Positions 38,960-48,054 of a stretch of 64,000 nt of DNA are shown here, piece after piece. The first letter of the stretch is position 1. The number at the start of each line of letters is the position of its first letter. Source of the DNA: Comamonadaceae bacterium PBBC1 (GTDB lineage: Bacteria > Pseudomonadota > Gammaproteobacteria > Burkholderiales > Burkholderiaceae_C). The stretch is from the NCBI GenBank assembly GCA_002256145.1, contig NKIP01000001.1:366735-430734 (forward strand), read 5' to 3'. Made by a program: the position numbers and the translations under genes. The notes under the pieces are model-generated. The model was not told the DNA's origin and did no database searches. It worked only from the letters and a program-made list of their open reading frames with translations.

Positions 38960-40357
38960 TTAGTGGGCTGTGGGGGCGCTCACGCCCTTGGGCATGGCGT
39001 CCGCACGTTGTTGTTTGGTCATCTTAAAGTAACCATAGCCCAAGACCATAAAGCCCAGAAACACACCAAAGATCAAAGGGTTGTAAAAGATCATGGTGGC
39101 CATGCAGACCAGCGCACAGAACAGCGCAAACGCTGGAAAGAAGGGGTAGAACGGCGCACGGAAAGGGCGGACCATGGAGGGTTCTGACTGGCGCAGTTTA
39201 AAAAGGCTGAGCATGCTCAAGATGTACATCAGGATGGCACCGAACACCGACATGGTGACAATGTTTGCGGTCAGGGACTGGCCACCGATGGTGATGAAAG
39301 AATCGCTGTAAATGGCCACAATGCCAACGAAGCCGCCGGCCAGTATGGCTCGGTGCGGGGTCTTGAAGCGGGGATGCACCTTGGCAAAGTAAGAAGGCAA
39401 GAATGCCTCGCGGGACAAGGCGTAGATCTGGCGCGAATAGCCCATGATGATGCCGTGGAACGACGCCACCAGACCGAACAGGCCCAGCCACACCAAAATG
39501 TGCAGCCAGCCGCTGTTTTCACCCACGATGAATTTCATGGCCTGGGGCAAGGGGTCGTTGATGTTGGAAAGTTGGGTCCAGTCGCCGGTACCACCTGCAA
39601 ACACCATCACACCCACAGCCAAGAACACCAGGGTCAGGATGCCGGTGATGTAGGCGATCGGTATGGAGCGCTTGGGGTCTTTGGCTTCTTCTGCGGCCAT
39701 GGCAACGCCCTCTATCGCCAGGAAAAACCAGATGGCAAACGGAATGGCAGCAAACATGCCGGGAACTGCGGCCCAGCTGAAGTCGTCCTGGCCAGACCAC
39801 CCGCCCTTGGTGAAGTTGGCCATGGAAAAGCCGGGAGACACCACGCCCATGAACACCAGCAACTCAAGGACGGCAATGACGGTGATGAACAACTCGAAAG
39901 TGGCAGCAATCTGAACACCGACGATGTTGAGCGTCATGAACACCAGATAGGCACCCAGTGCTGCCAACTTGGGGTCCAGCGAGGGGAACTGCACGTTCAG
40001 ATAAGCCCCCATTGCCAAGGCAATGGCAGGCGGGGCGAACACAAACTCCACAAGCGTGGCCGCACCGGCCAAATAGCCGCCGGAGGGGCCGAAGGCACGC
40101 TTGGCATAGGCGAAAGGACCACCGGCATGGGGAATGGCCGTGCTCAGCTCGGTAAAACTGAAGATGAAGGTGGTGTACATCGCCGCAATGAACAGGGTGG
40201 TGACCAGAAATCCCAAGGTGCCAGCCGATGCCCAACCGTAACTCCAGCCGAAGTATTCGCCAGAAATGACCAGCCCGACGGCGATGCCCCACAGCTGCAA
40301 GGTGCCTAGCACCGGCTTGAGCGCATGGGCACCCGATTTGGCTTGTGAACTTGACAT
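38960..40357 (-). CDS. eat: ethanolamine permease (APC family)
   Basis: 465-aa amino acid/polyamine/organocation transporter with about twelve membrane segments. The GIAVGLVISGEYFGWSYGW stretch (about residues 24-42) and AIPHAGGPFAYAKRAFGP are characteristic of the Eat ethanolamine permeases. ATG 40357 is preceded by GGAGAA. It is followed after 42 bp by eutB, so uptake and breakdown are encoded together. Confidence 0.92.
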   Translation of the reverse strand: MSSSQAKSGAHALKPVLGTLQLWGIAVGLVISGEYFGWSYGWASAGTLGFLVTTLFIAAMYTTFIFSFTELSTAIPHAGGPFAYAKRAFGPSGGYLAGAATLVEFVFAPPAIALAMGAYLNVQFPSLDPKLAALGAYLVFMTLNIVGVQIAATFELFITVIAVLELLVFMGVVSPGFSMANFTKGGWSGQDDFSWAAVPGMFAAIPFAIWFFLAIEGVAMAAEEAKDPKRSIPIAYITGILTLVFLAVGVMVFAGGTGDWTQLSNINDPLPQAMKFIVGENSGWLHILVWLGLFGLVASFHGIIMGYSRQIYALSREAFLPSYFAKVHPRFKTPHRAILAGGFVGIVAIYSDSFITIGGQSLTANIVTMSVFGAILMYILSMLSLFKLRQSEPSMVRPFRAPFYPFFPAFALFCALVCMATMIFYNPLIFGVFLGFMVLGYGYFKMTKQQRADAMPKGVSAPTAH

Positions 40358-40681
40358 GTGGTTTCTCCAGCATGGGTGAAGACAGTGCACCTGCGCACTG
40401 CGGTATGGGGGTTGCGGGCGGTGAATGCAGGCGCTCGCTTGGAAAGCTGTCTACCAAATCGGCAAATCTGCATTGAGCAGCTTCACAGTGAAATTGCATT
40501 GTTCTGCATTTTGCACACCTTGATGACCCGCCCATGAATACGTCGACAACCGTGACCCACGGACCACAGGGACCACAGGGACCGCAAACGCTTCGGCTAC
40601 AGCCCGTCCAAGACCCGGCAGCACGCACCACGCTGAAGCAGCACGTAAAATCGCGGCCTTGCTTGATAACCACGAGCCGCC
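40358..40681. other. 324-bp divergent intergenic region, no gene seen
   Basis: Between the divergent eat and FAD-oxidoreductase genes. It must hold both promoters, but I could not place either with confidence. A short tandem of a 9-base unit (GGACCACAG, two and a third copies) lies at 40561-40583. No regulator gene of the EutR or sigma-54 type is present. Confidence 0.5.
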
Positions 40682-42487
40682 ATGATCCGCATCACCGAAC
40701 TCAAACTCCCCCTGTCTGCCCTGCCCGTCGAAGTGCGCCGCGCCAGCGACGCGCCTTCTGAAACCGAAGCCGACCGAGCCCCCGTGGCCCACCCGATGGA
40801 AGCGCTGAGGCGACTGTGCGCACAGGCACTGGGCATTGACACCACGGCCATCGCGGGCCTGCATGTGTTCAAGCGAAGCTTCGATGCCCGCAAGGCAGAG
40901 TTGCTGGCGGTTTACATCGTTGACCTCACGCTGGCAGATGCCTCGCTGGAAACCGGGATATTGAGCCGCCATGCAGGCCACCCGCACATCGGCCCCACAC
41001 CCGACATGGCCTACCGCATGGTGACCCAAGCCCCGGCCGGTTTGCAAGAGCGCCCGGTTGTGGTGGGTTTCGGCCCCTGTGGCATTTTTGCTGCCTTGGT
41101 GCTGGCGCAAATGGGCTTCAAACCCATCGTGCTGGAACGCGGCAAACCCGTGCGTGAACGCACCAAAGACACCTGGGGCCTGTGGCGCAAAAAAACACTC
41201 AACCCCGAAAGCAATGTGCAGTTTGGCGAAGGCGGCGCAGGCACCTTTTCTGACGGCAAGCTCTACAGCCAGATCAAGGACCCGCGCCATCTGGGCCGCA
41301 AGGTGATGGATGAATTCGTCAAGGCCGGTGCGCCTGCCGACATCTTGTACGCCGCACACCCCCACATTGGCACCTTCAAACTGGTCAAGGTGGTCGAACA
41401 CATCCGCGAGCAAATCATCGCCCTGGGCGGTGAAATCCGTTTTGAACAACGCGTCAGCGACGTGCTGCTCTCGACAGCAGAGGAAGGTCATCAGCTCACG
41501 GGTTTGCAGGTGCTGGACGCCAAAACCGGCCAAAGCTATACCTTGCCCACGCGCCACGCGGTGCTGGCCCTGGGCCACAGCGCGCGCGACACCTTTGTCA
41601 TGCTGCACCGCCGAGGCGTGGCCATGCAGGCCAAGGCGTTTTCGATTGGTGTGCGCATCGAACACCCTCAAAGCGTGATTGACCAAGCCCGTTGGGGACG
41701 TCACGCAGGCCACCCCCTGCTGGGCGCGGCCGACTACAAACTGGTGCACCACGCCCAAAACGGCCGCGCTGTTTACAGCTTTTGCATGTGCCCCGGCGGC
41801 ACCGTGGTGGCGGCCACCAGTGAACCGGGTCGCGTGGTCACCAACGGCATGAGCCAGTACTCGCGCAACGAACGCAATGCCAACGCGGGCATGGTGGTGG
41901 GCATCGACCCGCCCGACTACCCCTTGGACACCGCCGCCTGGCAAGCCGCCTTTGGCGATGCGGACGGGGCGCAACTGGCACTGGAGGCCCAGGCTTGGGC
42001 CACACAGCCCACACCCCAAGCACACCCACTGGCTGGCATCGCACTGCAACGCCAACTGGAAACCCGCGCCTTTGAAGTGGGCGGTGGCAACTACGAAGCA
42101 CCCGGTCAGCTGGTGGGTGACTTTTTGGCACAGCGCCCCTCAACCACCTGGGGCAGCGTGCAACCGTCTTACAAACCCGGTGTAAAGCTGGTTGATTTGG
42201 CCGATGTGTTGCCCGACTACGCCGTGACCGCCATGCGTGAAGCACTGCCCGTGTTTGGCCGAAAAATCAAAGGCTACGACATGGCCGACGCCGTGATGAC
42301 CGGGGTGGAAACACGCACCTCCTCGCCATTGCGCATACCACGGGGCGACGATTTTCAAAGCCTGAACACCCGGGGCATTTACCCCGCAGGCGAGGGTGCC
42401 AGTTATGCCGGCGGCATCTTGTCGGCAGGCGTGGATGGCATCAAAGTGGCCGAAGCCCTGGCCACCCACATCCTGACTGAAGCCTGA
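40682..42487 (+). CDS. FAD/NAD(P)-dependent oxidoreductase (COG2509 type)
   Basis: 601-aa flavoprotein. The Rossmann GFGPCGIFAALVLAQ motif is at about residues 129-143, the GEGGAGTFSDGKLYS stretch typical of this group at about 182-196, and a C-terminal FAD segment GIYPAGEGASYAGGILSAG at about 563-581. The first 110 residues are a small alpha/beta domain also shared by the group. The physiological substrate of COG2509 proteins is unknown. Alone on the plus strand. Confidence 0.88.
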   Translation: MIRITELKLPLSALPVEVRRASDAPSETEADRAPVAHPMEALRRLCAQALGIDTTAIAGLHVFKRSFDARKAELLAVYIVDLTLADASLETGILSRHAGHPHIGPTPDMAYRMVTQAPAGLQERPVVVGFGPCGIFAALVLAQMGFKPIVLERGKPVRERTKDTWGLWRKKTLNPESNVQFGEGGAGTFSDGKLYSQIKDPRHLGRKVMDEFVKAGAPADILYAAHPHIGTFKLVKVVEHIREQIIALGGEIRFEQRVSDVLLSTAEEGHQLTGLQVLDAKTGQSYTLPTRHAVLALGHSARDTFVMLHRRGVAMQAKAFSIGVRIEHPQSVIDQARWGRHAGHPLLGAADYKLVHHAQNGRAVYSFCMCPGGTVVAATSEPGRVVTNGMSQYSRNERNANAGMVVGIDPPDYPLDTAAWQAAFGDADGAQLALEAQAWATQPTPQAHPLAGIALQRQLETRAFEVGGGNYEAPGQLVGDFLAQRPSTTWGSVQPSYKPGVKLVDLADVLPDYAVTAMREALPVFGRKIKGYDMADAVMTGVETRTSSPLRIPRGDDFQSLNTRGIYPAGEGASYAGGILSAGVDGIKVAEALATHILTEA

Positions 42488-42548
42488 ACGGACACCGCAG
42501 CCTGCCCCTTGGCTGGTGGCCATGGGCCGACACGCCCAAATTTGCGGG

Positions 42549-43193
42549 TCACACCGACACCATCAAATTGCGAATGGCATAGCGCGTCAGGTCGGCCACT
42601 TTGTGCAAACCCACCTTGCGCATGATGTTGCGGCGATGCACCTCGACGGTGCTGGGGGCAATGAGCAAATTGCGGGCAATTTCCTTGGACGAGTAGCCGT
42701 CCGCGATCAAACGCAAGACCTGCTCTTCACGTCCACCCAATTGTTTGCGAGCCGTGCCATCACCCGCTTTGGACTTGCGCACACACGCCACCATCTCGGT
42801 GGCAGCGGCCTGACACAAATACACCCGCCCGGCAGCGGCCGCACGAATGGCCGACATCAACTCGTCCATGCTGCTGGTGGTGGACACATAGCCCTTGGCC
42901 CCCGCATCGAGAATTTCCAAAATCGAGTTGCGGTCCGAATCTCCCGAAAACGCCACCATGTTCTTGACGGGCAAATGTTGGGACAGTCGATGCATCAAGT
43001 TCAAATCTTGATGGCCGTTGGCATGCATGCCAATCAAAATCACATCCGGTTCAACCTCGCTGCACAACACCTGCGTTCGCTCATCGGTGTCTGCCATGCC
43101 CACCAAATTCATGTCATGGTGCGTTCGCAGCACTGCTGCAATCCCCTCCGAGACGACTTTGTGCCTTGATGACAATAAAACGCGAATGGTCAT
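42549..43193 (-). CDS. LuxR/NarL-type response regulator with degenerate receiver
   Basis: 214 aa. The C-terminal LuxR HTH is intact (LGGREEQVLRLIADGYSSKEIARNL, about residues 144-168, and STVEVHRRNIMRKVG). The receiver domain fold is recognisable, but the acidic pair after the first strand reads SSRH, and the phosphorylation position reads ILIGMHANG with Gly55 in place of Asp. It cannot be phosphorylated in the normal way and may act through dimerisation, ligand binding or pairing with the neighbour. ATG 43193 is chosen (MTIRVLLSS). It lies 135 bp downstream of a second regulator with an intact receiver. Confidence 0.9.
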   Translation of the reverse strand: MTIRVLLSSRHKVVSEGIAAVLRTHHDMNLVGMADTDERTQVLCSEVEPDVILIGMHANGHQDLNLMHRLSQHLPVKNMVAFSGDSDRNSILEILDAGAKGYVSTTSSMDELMSAIRAAAAGRVYLCQAAATEMVACVRKSKAGDGTARKQLGGREEQVLRLIADGYSSKEIARNLLIAPSTVEVHRRNIMRKVGLHKVADLTRYAIRNLMVSV

Positions 43194-43328
43194 GGTGAAA
43201 TCCTTCGAACAGTGAGCAAAAGTCATGCAAACACGGCCTTGCTGAGGCTGCGGGGCAACCCAAAGTTGCGCCATGCTGATACTCACTTTATGCGCTCTAC
43301 TGGTTTTCATTTGTTCGATGAAACACAT

Positions 43329-43964
43329 TTACATCAAACCTTTGTCCTGCATGAGCCGCTGCAAAGACATGCGCCCCGGACAATTGAGCTTTTGGTAAAT
43401 GTGGTGCAGGTGCAACTTGGCCGTTCCCTCGCTGATGAACAACTTGCTGGCAATTTTTTTATTAGGCCAGCCTTCCGTCACCATGCGGGCCACGGTCAAT
43501 TCGCGGGGCGTCAAGGTGGTCGGAGTTTGAAGCTTGGCTTTTTGTTGTTCCAACAACAAGGACATGGCTTTCATCGACAGTTCACGGTCTAACCACTTTT
43601 GACCTTGGTACACCGCCTTGATGCACACCGTCAAAATTTGCTTGGATTTGTCTTTTGAAACCAGGCCGGGCACCCCCATGTCGATGACCCGCATGACCTC
43701 TCCAATGCTCGCACCCGTGAACACCACCGGATGCGTGGACGATTCAAGCGCATTCAACTCTTCGATCAAGGCAATGCCGCTTCTTTTGGACAAGGACAAA
43801 TCCATCACCAAAATGGCGGGCTTGAATTGGTGCACCGCACGCAAAGCATCGTCACCGTTGCTCACGCAGGCTTTGACGGAAAAATCAGGCGAAGCGTTGA
43901 ACGCATCGGACAAGCCATCGAGCATGACCGGGTGTGGGTCGGCCAAAACCAAATCAATGCACAT
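43329..43964 (-). CDS. LuxR/NarL-type response regulator
   Basis: 211 aa with an intact receiver: acidic pocket in VLADPHP, phosphoacceptor Asp55 in ILVMDLSLSKRSG, Thr in VFTGAS and Lys in LVSKDKSK. The LuxR-type HTH follows (LTPRELTVARMVTEGWPNKKIASKL, about residues 143-167). No sensor kinase is encoded nearby, so it is an orphan in this window. ATG 43964 is preferred to an upstream start. The two regulators are about the same length, suggesting an old duplication. Confidence 0.92.
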   Translation of the reverse strand: MCIDLVLADPHPVMLDGLSDAFNASPDFSVKACVSNGDDALRAVHQFKPAILVMDLSLSKRSGIALIEELNALESSTHPVVFTGASIGEVMRVIDMGVPGLVSKDKSKQILTVCIKAVYQGQKWLDRELSMKAMSLLLEQQKAKLQTPTTLTPRELTVARMVTEGWPNKKIASKLFISEGTAKLHLHHIYQKLNCPGRMSLQRLMQDKGLM

Positions 43965-44258
43965 GTGCGTGTCCTTTGAGGTGCAAAACCAAGCGATCAC
44001 ATCTCATCCAAAACGGTTCAGACATGCGCTGTTTTCTAGCTATACACCTTATCGCCCAACGGTATTCGATTGAATTCCCTGAAACGGTGAGTCCCTACTT
44101 TCAAACCAGTAAGGCGCCCGCCTTGCCCCACATCAACGCACACCCAACGGCATGGCCAAGCGCATGGGCAAACCATCTCTGTGTGCGCAAGCCCACCAAC
44201 AAGCCTTGCTGAGGCGCTTAAATTGTGTGGCCAAGCATTTCACTCGCGCCAGAACACC

Positions 44259-44438
44259 ATGAAAAACCTGACACCACATCACCACACCCCCTTGCCGGCA
44301 CCCCACGCCAAGGCCAGACCCAAGCCCCTGACCCCTTTGGAAAATTTGGCGCTCACGCGTGCGCTCATGGCCCAGGGCTTGCGCGAGCCGGTCAGCTTGA
44401 TGCTGTTGAAACGTTTGTGGAACCTGTCCAAGGCTTGA
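44259..44438 (+). CDS. small hypothetical protein, 59 aa
   Basis: Open frame from ATG 44259. It is His/Pro-rich at the start and then has an amphipathic helix (TPLENLALTRALMAQGLREPVSL). I do not recognise it. No clear Shine-Dalgarno precedes it. It is followed 38 bp later by the VF530-type gene on the same strand and could be co-transcribed. It may be spurious. Confidence 0.4.
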   Translation: MKNLTPHHHTPLPAPHAKARPKPLTPLENLALTRALMAQGLREPVSLMLLKRLWNLSKA

Positions 44439-44476
44439 GCCCCCGTTTTGGCGTCGTTTTGCGCGGACAATAAGCC

Positions 44477-44773
44477 ATGCACGACGATGAAACGCCCCCT
44501 GACAAGCTGCCCGCACCGGCTCCCCAAAGCACGCAAGTGCGCAACCCCCTGCACGGCTTGACCCTGGAAACCCTTGTGAACCGCTTGGCCGACCATTACG
44601 GCTGGGATGACTTGGGCAAGCGCATCCCGATTCGCTGCTTCACGCACGAGCCCAGCGTCGGCTCGAGCTTGAAGTTTCTGCGCAAAACCCCTTGGGCACG
44701 CGAGAAAGTGGAAAGTCTTTACCTGTTCATGCTGCGCGACCAAAAGCGCCAGGATCGACAGTACCCCTTGTAA
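44477..44773 (+). CDS. VF530 family (DUF2132) protein
   Basis: 98 aa. The core [28 protein letters not shown] (about residues 23-50) and [19 protein letters not shown] (about 64-82) match the small VF530/DUF2132 family, described as DNA-binding-like by structure but of unknown role. The N-terminal 22 residues are a variable acidic and Pro-rich leader. It converges with the SET-domain gene, 17 bp apart. Confidence 0.88.
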   Translation: MHDDETPPDKLPAPAPQSTQVRNPLHGLTLETLVNRLADHYGWDDLGKRIPIRCFTHEPSVGSSLKFLRKTPWAREKVESLYLFMLRDQKRQDRQYPL

Positions 44774-44790
44774 GCCGTGATCCGCAGACC

Positions 44791-45273
44791 TCAAGCGCTC
44801 AAACTGGAGGCCAGCAGCGTGCCCCTGCATTTTTTGGCACCACAAAAGCACGGGTAAGCCGCTTTGAGTTCATCGGTCAAAGGTTCATCACTGACCAATC
44901 CGTAATCAAAACTCAGCTCTTCACCCCGAAAAATCGGCCGCCGGGCCTTGATGAAAATTCGGCCCTTGACCTGATCCGGCTCGCAATTGGGCTGGCAGGA
45001 ATGGTTGATCCATCGCGAATCGTTGCCGCCATGCAAGCCGTCAATCACCCGCCGATCATCGATGTGGAAATAAAAGGTGTGGTGCGGATCATTCGGGTCG
45101 TGCGGGTGACGCCGCAAAGCTTCTTGCAGATCAATGATTTCACCCACGTACTCCACAATGGTCTCGCCCGGTGCAAACGTGTCCAAGGCAAAAACACCCA
45201 GCCCATGGACTTCCGAGCGCCGCGTCTCTATGCGCGGCTGGCGCGCAGCACGTCCAGCCACCGCACGTTTCAT
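44791..45273 (-). CDS. SET-domain protein (lysine methyltransferase-like)
   Basis: 160 aa forming a compact SET domain: RSEVHGLGVFAL (about residues 19-30), the SAM-site NHSCQPNCE (about 89-97), GEELSFDYG (about 117-125), and a post-SET CFCGAKKCRG with zinc-type cysteines (about 141-150). Bacterial members of this type are thought to methylate protein lysines; the target here is unknown. Its start overlaps the stop codon of the glutamine amidotransferase gene (ATGA), so the pair is translationally coupled. Confidence 0.9.
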   Translation of the reverse strand: MKRAVAGRAARQPRIETRRSEVHGLGVFALDTFAPGETIVEYVGEIIDLQEALRRHPHDPNDPHHTFYFHIDDRRVIDGLHGGNDSRWINHSCQPNCEPDQVKGRIFIKARRPIFRGEELSFDYGLVSDEPLTDELKAAYPCFCGAKKCRGTLLASSLSA

Positions 45274-45971
45274 GCGGCCCCCATGAAGGTCAACATCAGA
45301 CGGGCCATGCGCGGACCATCGTGTGCACCCGGCAAGTTGGCCAATGTCGCTTGATACAGGGCCTCGCCATGTGCCTGGCGTCGCTTGCCGAGCAAAAAAG
45401 CGCTGTATTCCGGCTCAAATTCAGGGTGAGCTTGTATGCACAACACCTGCTGCCCGATGGCGTAAGCGGCAATGGGGCAATGGGCATTGCTGGCCAGCAA
45501 GCGCGCGCCCGGTGGCAAGGCCAGCACCTGATCCTGGTGGCTGGCCAGCAAACTCACCTGCTCGGGCTGGTCACAAAAAAGTTGGGGCTCGTGCCATGCG
45601 TAGGTGGTGCGGCCCACGCCCCAGCCTTGCGCTGCACGCCCCACCGGAGCCCCCAGGCAATGCGCCACCAGCTGGTGCCCAAAACACACGCCTATCAGCT
45701 TTTTTTGTTGCGCCAACAAGTCCGTCACACAGGCCTGCAAATCCAACACCCAAGGCTCAGACGAAAACGCATCGGCGCGGCTGCCCGTCAACAACACGGC
45801 CTCGTAGGGTGCAAAAGAAGCTGGGTATTGGCCATGCCGCGCACTGAACACGTCTACCTCCCCCTCAAAGCCCACACCGCGCAACAAGCGTTCAAACATG
45901 GCGGCGTAACTGCCCCAAATGGGGGCGGCAGCAGGGTCCAACACATCGTTGTCCAAGATGCACAGTTTCAT
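45270..45971 (-). CDS. class I glutamine amidotransferase-like protein
   Basis: 233 aa. The nucleophilic Cys is in IGVCFGHQLVA (about residues 93-103), with the catalytic His in QAHPEFEPE (about 183-191). This is the stand-alone GMP synthase-like amidotransferase group (possibly acting on gamma-glutamyl compounds). ATG 45971 (MKLCILDND) is preferred to an upstream start. Coupled to the SET-domain gene. Confidence 0.88.
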   Translation of the reverse strand: MKLCILDNDVLDPAAAPIWGSYAAMFERLLRGVGFEGEVDVFSARHGQYPASFAPYEAVLLTGSRADAFSSEPWVLDLQACVTDLLAQQKKLIGVCFGHQLVAHCLGAPVGRAAQGWGVGRTTYAWHEPQLFCDQPEQVSLLASHQDQVLALPPGARLLASNAHCPIAAYAIGQQVLCIQAHPEFEPEYSAFLLGKRRQAHGEALYQATLANLPGAHDGPRMARLMLTFMGAA

Positions 45972-46149
45972 GGCGGGGTTCATTTCTTCACTTGAAAAGC
46001 CAGGAGCGCAACGCTGCAAGCGGCATGGTTGGGGGTGACAGGAATTTTCTCACGAAGTTTTTAAGCCACCGCGACAGCCCAGCCGGATTGAGTCTGCTTT
46101 AATTTGCCTGAACAAGGGCAATGCCAACAGCGCACAAAGGTGAATCCAT

Positions 46150-47637
46150 ATGCCATGCATCATGAACTGGGAAGAATGGGCCCAACACGACGCGGTCGGC
46201 CTGGCCGAGCGTGTCCAGCGTGGCGAGCTGACCCCTACCGAGCTGGCCAGCCAAACGGCCGAAGCCATTGCACGGGTCAACCCACAGCTGAGCGCCGTGG
46301 TCGAGGTGTTTGAAGACTTGGTGACCGAGCCCACCCGAGACGGCATGAACCCCCAAGGCCCTTTCGCCGGCGTGCCCTACCTGATGAAAGACTTGGGGCC
46401 CACGCTCAAAGGCCGATTGCAAGAAATGGGCTCACGCTTGATGCGTGGCAACCGGGCCACGGCTGACAGCTACCTGGCCGGGCGCATCAAGCAGGCCGGG
46501 CTCAACGTGATCGGCCGCACCACCACGCCTGAGTTTGGCGTGTGCAGCTCGGCCGAAAACCCGGCCGTGTACGTGACACGCAACCCCTGGAATTTGGCCT
46601 ACACCACCTGCGGCTCGTCGGCGGGCACGGCCGCAGCAGTGGCGGCGGGCGTGCTGCCCTTGTCACACGCCACCGACGGCGGCGGCTCGATCCGCATCCC
46701 GGCAGGCTTCAACGGCAACATTGGTCTCAAGGCCTCGCGCGGCGTGTTCTCGATCGCACCCGCCGCCTCCGACCTCACAGGCCTGGTGTCCACCCAGGGC
46801 TGCCACAGCCGCACCGTGCGCGACACCGCTGCCTTTGTGGACCATTGCCGTGGCGGCGCACCCGGCGAGTTCATGCCCTACTGGTCGCCCACCGAGCCCT
46901 ACAGCACACTCATCGAGCGCGACCCGGGGCGACTGCGCATCGCCTTGTCACACGAGTGGGGCCACTACCGCGCCGTGCCCCACTTTGTGGCTGAACTCGA
47001 ACGCGTGGGCCGCTTCTTGGAGAGTCTGGGCCATCACGTTGAATGGGCACTGCCCCAAGTGGACCTGGAAGCCGCGTTTGCCGCGCAGACCACCTGCTAC
47101 ATCAGCAACTTTGCGCAGACCATCACCAACCTGATCAAGCCCTTGGGGCTGGAACGCCCCCCGGCCGATTTGGTGGAGCCGATCAACATCAAAATCTGGG
47201 AAGAAGGCCTCAAAACCAGCTACGCCGAACGTGCCCGCATGCAGGCCGTGTTCAACACCACCTCGCGCGGCTTTGGCGAGTTTTTTGAGCAATGGGACAT
47301 CATCCTCACCCCCATCACCGCGCTGCCCACGCCCCTGCTGGGCACCACCGAATACCTGACGATCAGCGACAACCCCTCGGTGTACGACTGGTTTGAAAAC
47401 CTCTGGCAAAACTTCGCCTACACCCCGCTGTCGAACCTGTGCGGCATCCCCGGCATCTCACTGCCCATGGCCTCACAAGACAATGGCCTGCCTCTGGGCA
47501 TCCAGGCTCAAGCCGCCCAAGCCAAAGACGGTTTGCTGCTGCAACTGGCTGCACAAATCGAGCGGGCGCTGGGGGGAAAGTGGAACGATGGGCGGCGGCC
47601 GGGGGTGCATGTGGCACAAGCAGTACAGGTGGCGTGA
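46150..47637 (+). CDS. amidase (amidase-signature family)
   Basis: 495-aa second amidase-signature enzyme of the window, only distantly like the first. The catalytic Lys is in YLMKDLGP (about residue 79), the serines in TCGSSAGTAAAVAAG (about 155-169), and DGGGSIRIPAGFNGNIGLK follows. ATG 46150 or ATG 46162 (MNWEEWAQHDA) may be the start. It is the last gene before the accessory island. Confidence 0.92.
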   Translation: MPCIMNWEEWAQHDAVGLAERVQRGELTPTELASQTAEAIARVNPQLSAVVEVFEDLVTEPTRDGMNPQGPFAGVPYLMKDLGPTLKGRLQEMGSRLMRGNRATADSYLAGRIKQAGLNVIGRTTTPEFGVCSSAENPAVYVTRNPWNLAYTTCGSSAGTAAAVAAGVLPLSHATDGGGSIRIPAGFNGNIGLKASRGVFSIAPAASDLTGLVSTQGCHSRTVRDTAAFVDHCRGGAPGEFMPYWSPTEPYSTLIERDPGRLRIALSHEWGHYRAVPHFVAELERVGRFLESLGHHVEWALPQVDLEAAFAAQTTCYISNFAQTITNLIKPLGLERPPADLVEPINIKIWEEGLKTSYAERARMQAVFNTTSRGFGEFFEQWDIILTPITALPTPLLGTTEYLTISDNPSVYDWFENLWQNFAYTPLSNLCGIPGISLPMASQDNGLPLGIQAQAAQAKDGLLLQLAAQIERALGGKWNDGRRPGVHVAQAVQVA

Positions 47638-47732
47638 ACGCTTTGAGGCTGGCGTTCAGCCCATTTCACCGATGCCCATGGACCTTTTGAAAGCTCAACG
47701 ACATCGATTTTCTTTAAGCAGTTGCTGATATT

Positions 47733-48054
47733 CTTTTCGCGAGGTGTCAACGCCACTGCGCTGGCAGCCACACGAACTGCCAGAGACATCGTGGCCCTGC
47801 GAGACAAACACCGCAGCGAGGTGGATCAAAATACCAAAGCACTCACTCTGCTAGACCGCCTGTTTCGCTATCCCACAGTGTCGGTCAACAGCGTGCGCAA
47901 ACTGATGAACTGCACATTTCCAACAGCCTCGAAGTTGATCACCGACTTTGCTTCGTGTGGTTGGCTGCTCGAGGTCACTGAAAACGAACGTCACCGGATT
48001 TGGCGCTATCAGCCTTATCTGAACCTTTTCCCCCGGGATAACATCGCACCATGA
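47733..48054 (+). pseudogene. 5'-truncated fic remnant (C-terminal winged-helix part only)
   Basis: About 107 codons read IFFSRGVNATA, then LLDRLFRYPTVSV and FPTASKLITDF, ending in WRYQPYLNLF. This is the C-terminal helix and winged-helix tail of Fic/DOC-type adenylyltransferases; the catalytic HPFxxGNGR part is absent, and the upstream sequence to 47637 holds no more of it. The only start available is TTG 47722. Its stop overlaps the ATG of the next gene (ATGA), so an intact fic once formed an operon with it. It marks the left border of the island. Confidence 0.75.

Noticed and set aside
37538..39187. 549-codon open frame on the plus strand
   Set aside because: Antisense to eutB; His/Gln/Gly-rich with no domain.
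40561..40583. 9-bp tandem repeat as a regulatory array
   Set aside because: Only about two and a third copies; likely chance or slippage.
40451..42055. 534-codon open frame on the minus strand
   Set aside because: It lies antisense to the FAD-dependent oxidoreductase, whose motifs are clear, and its composition (Gly/His/Val-rich) is that of a reverse-complement frame in GC-rich coding DNA.
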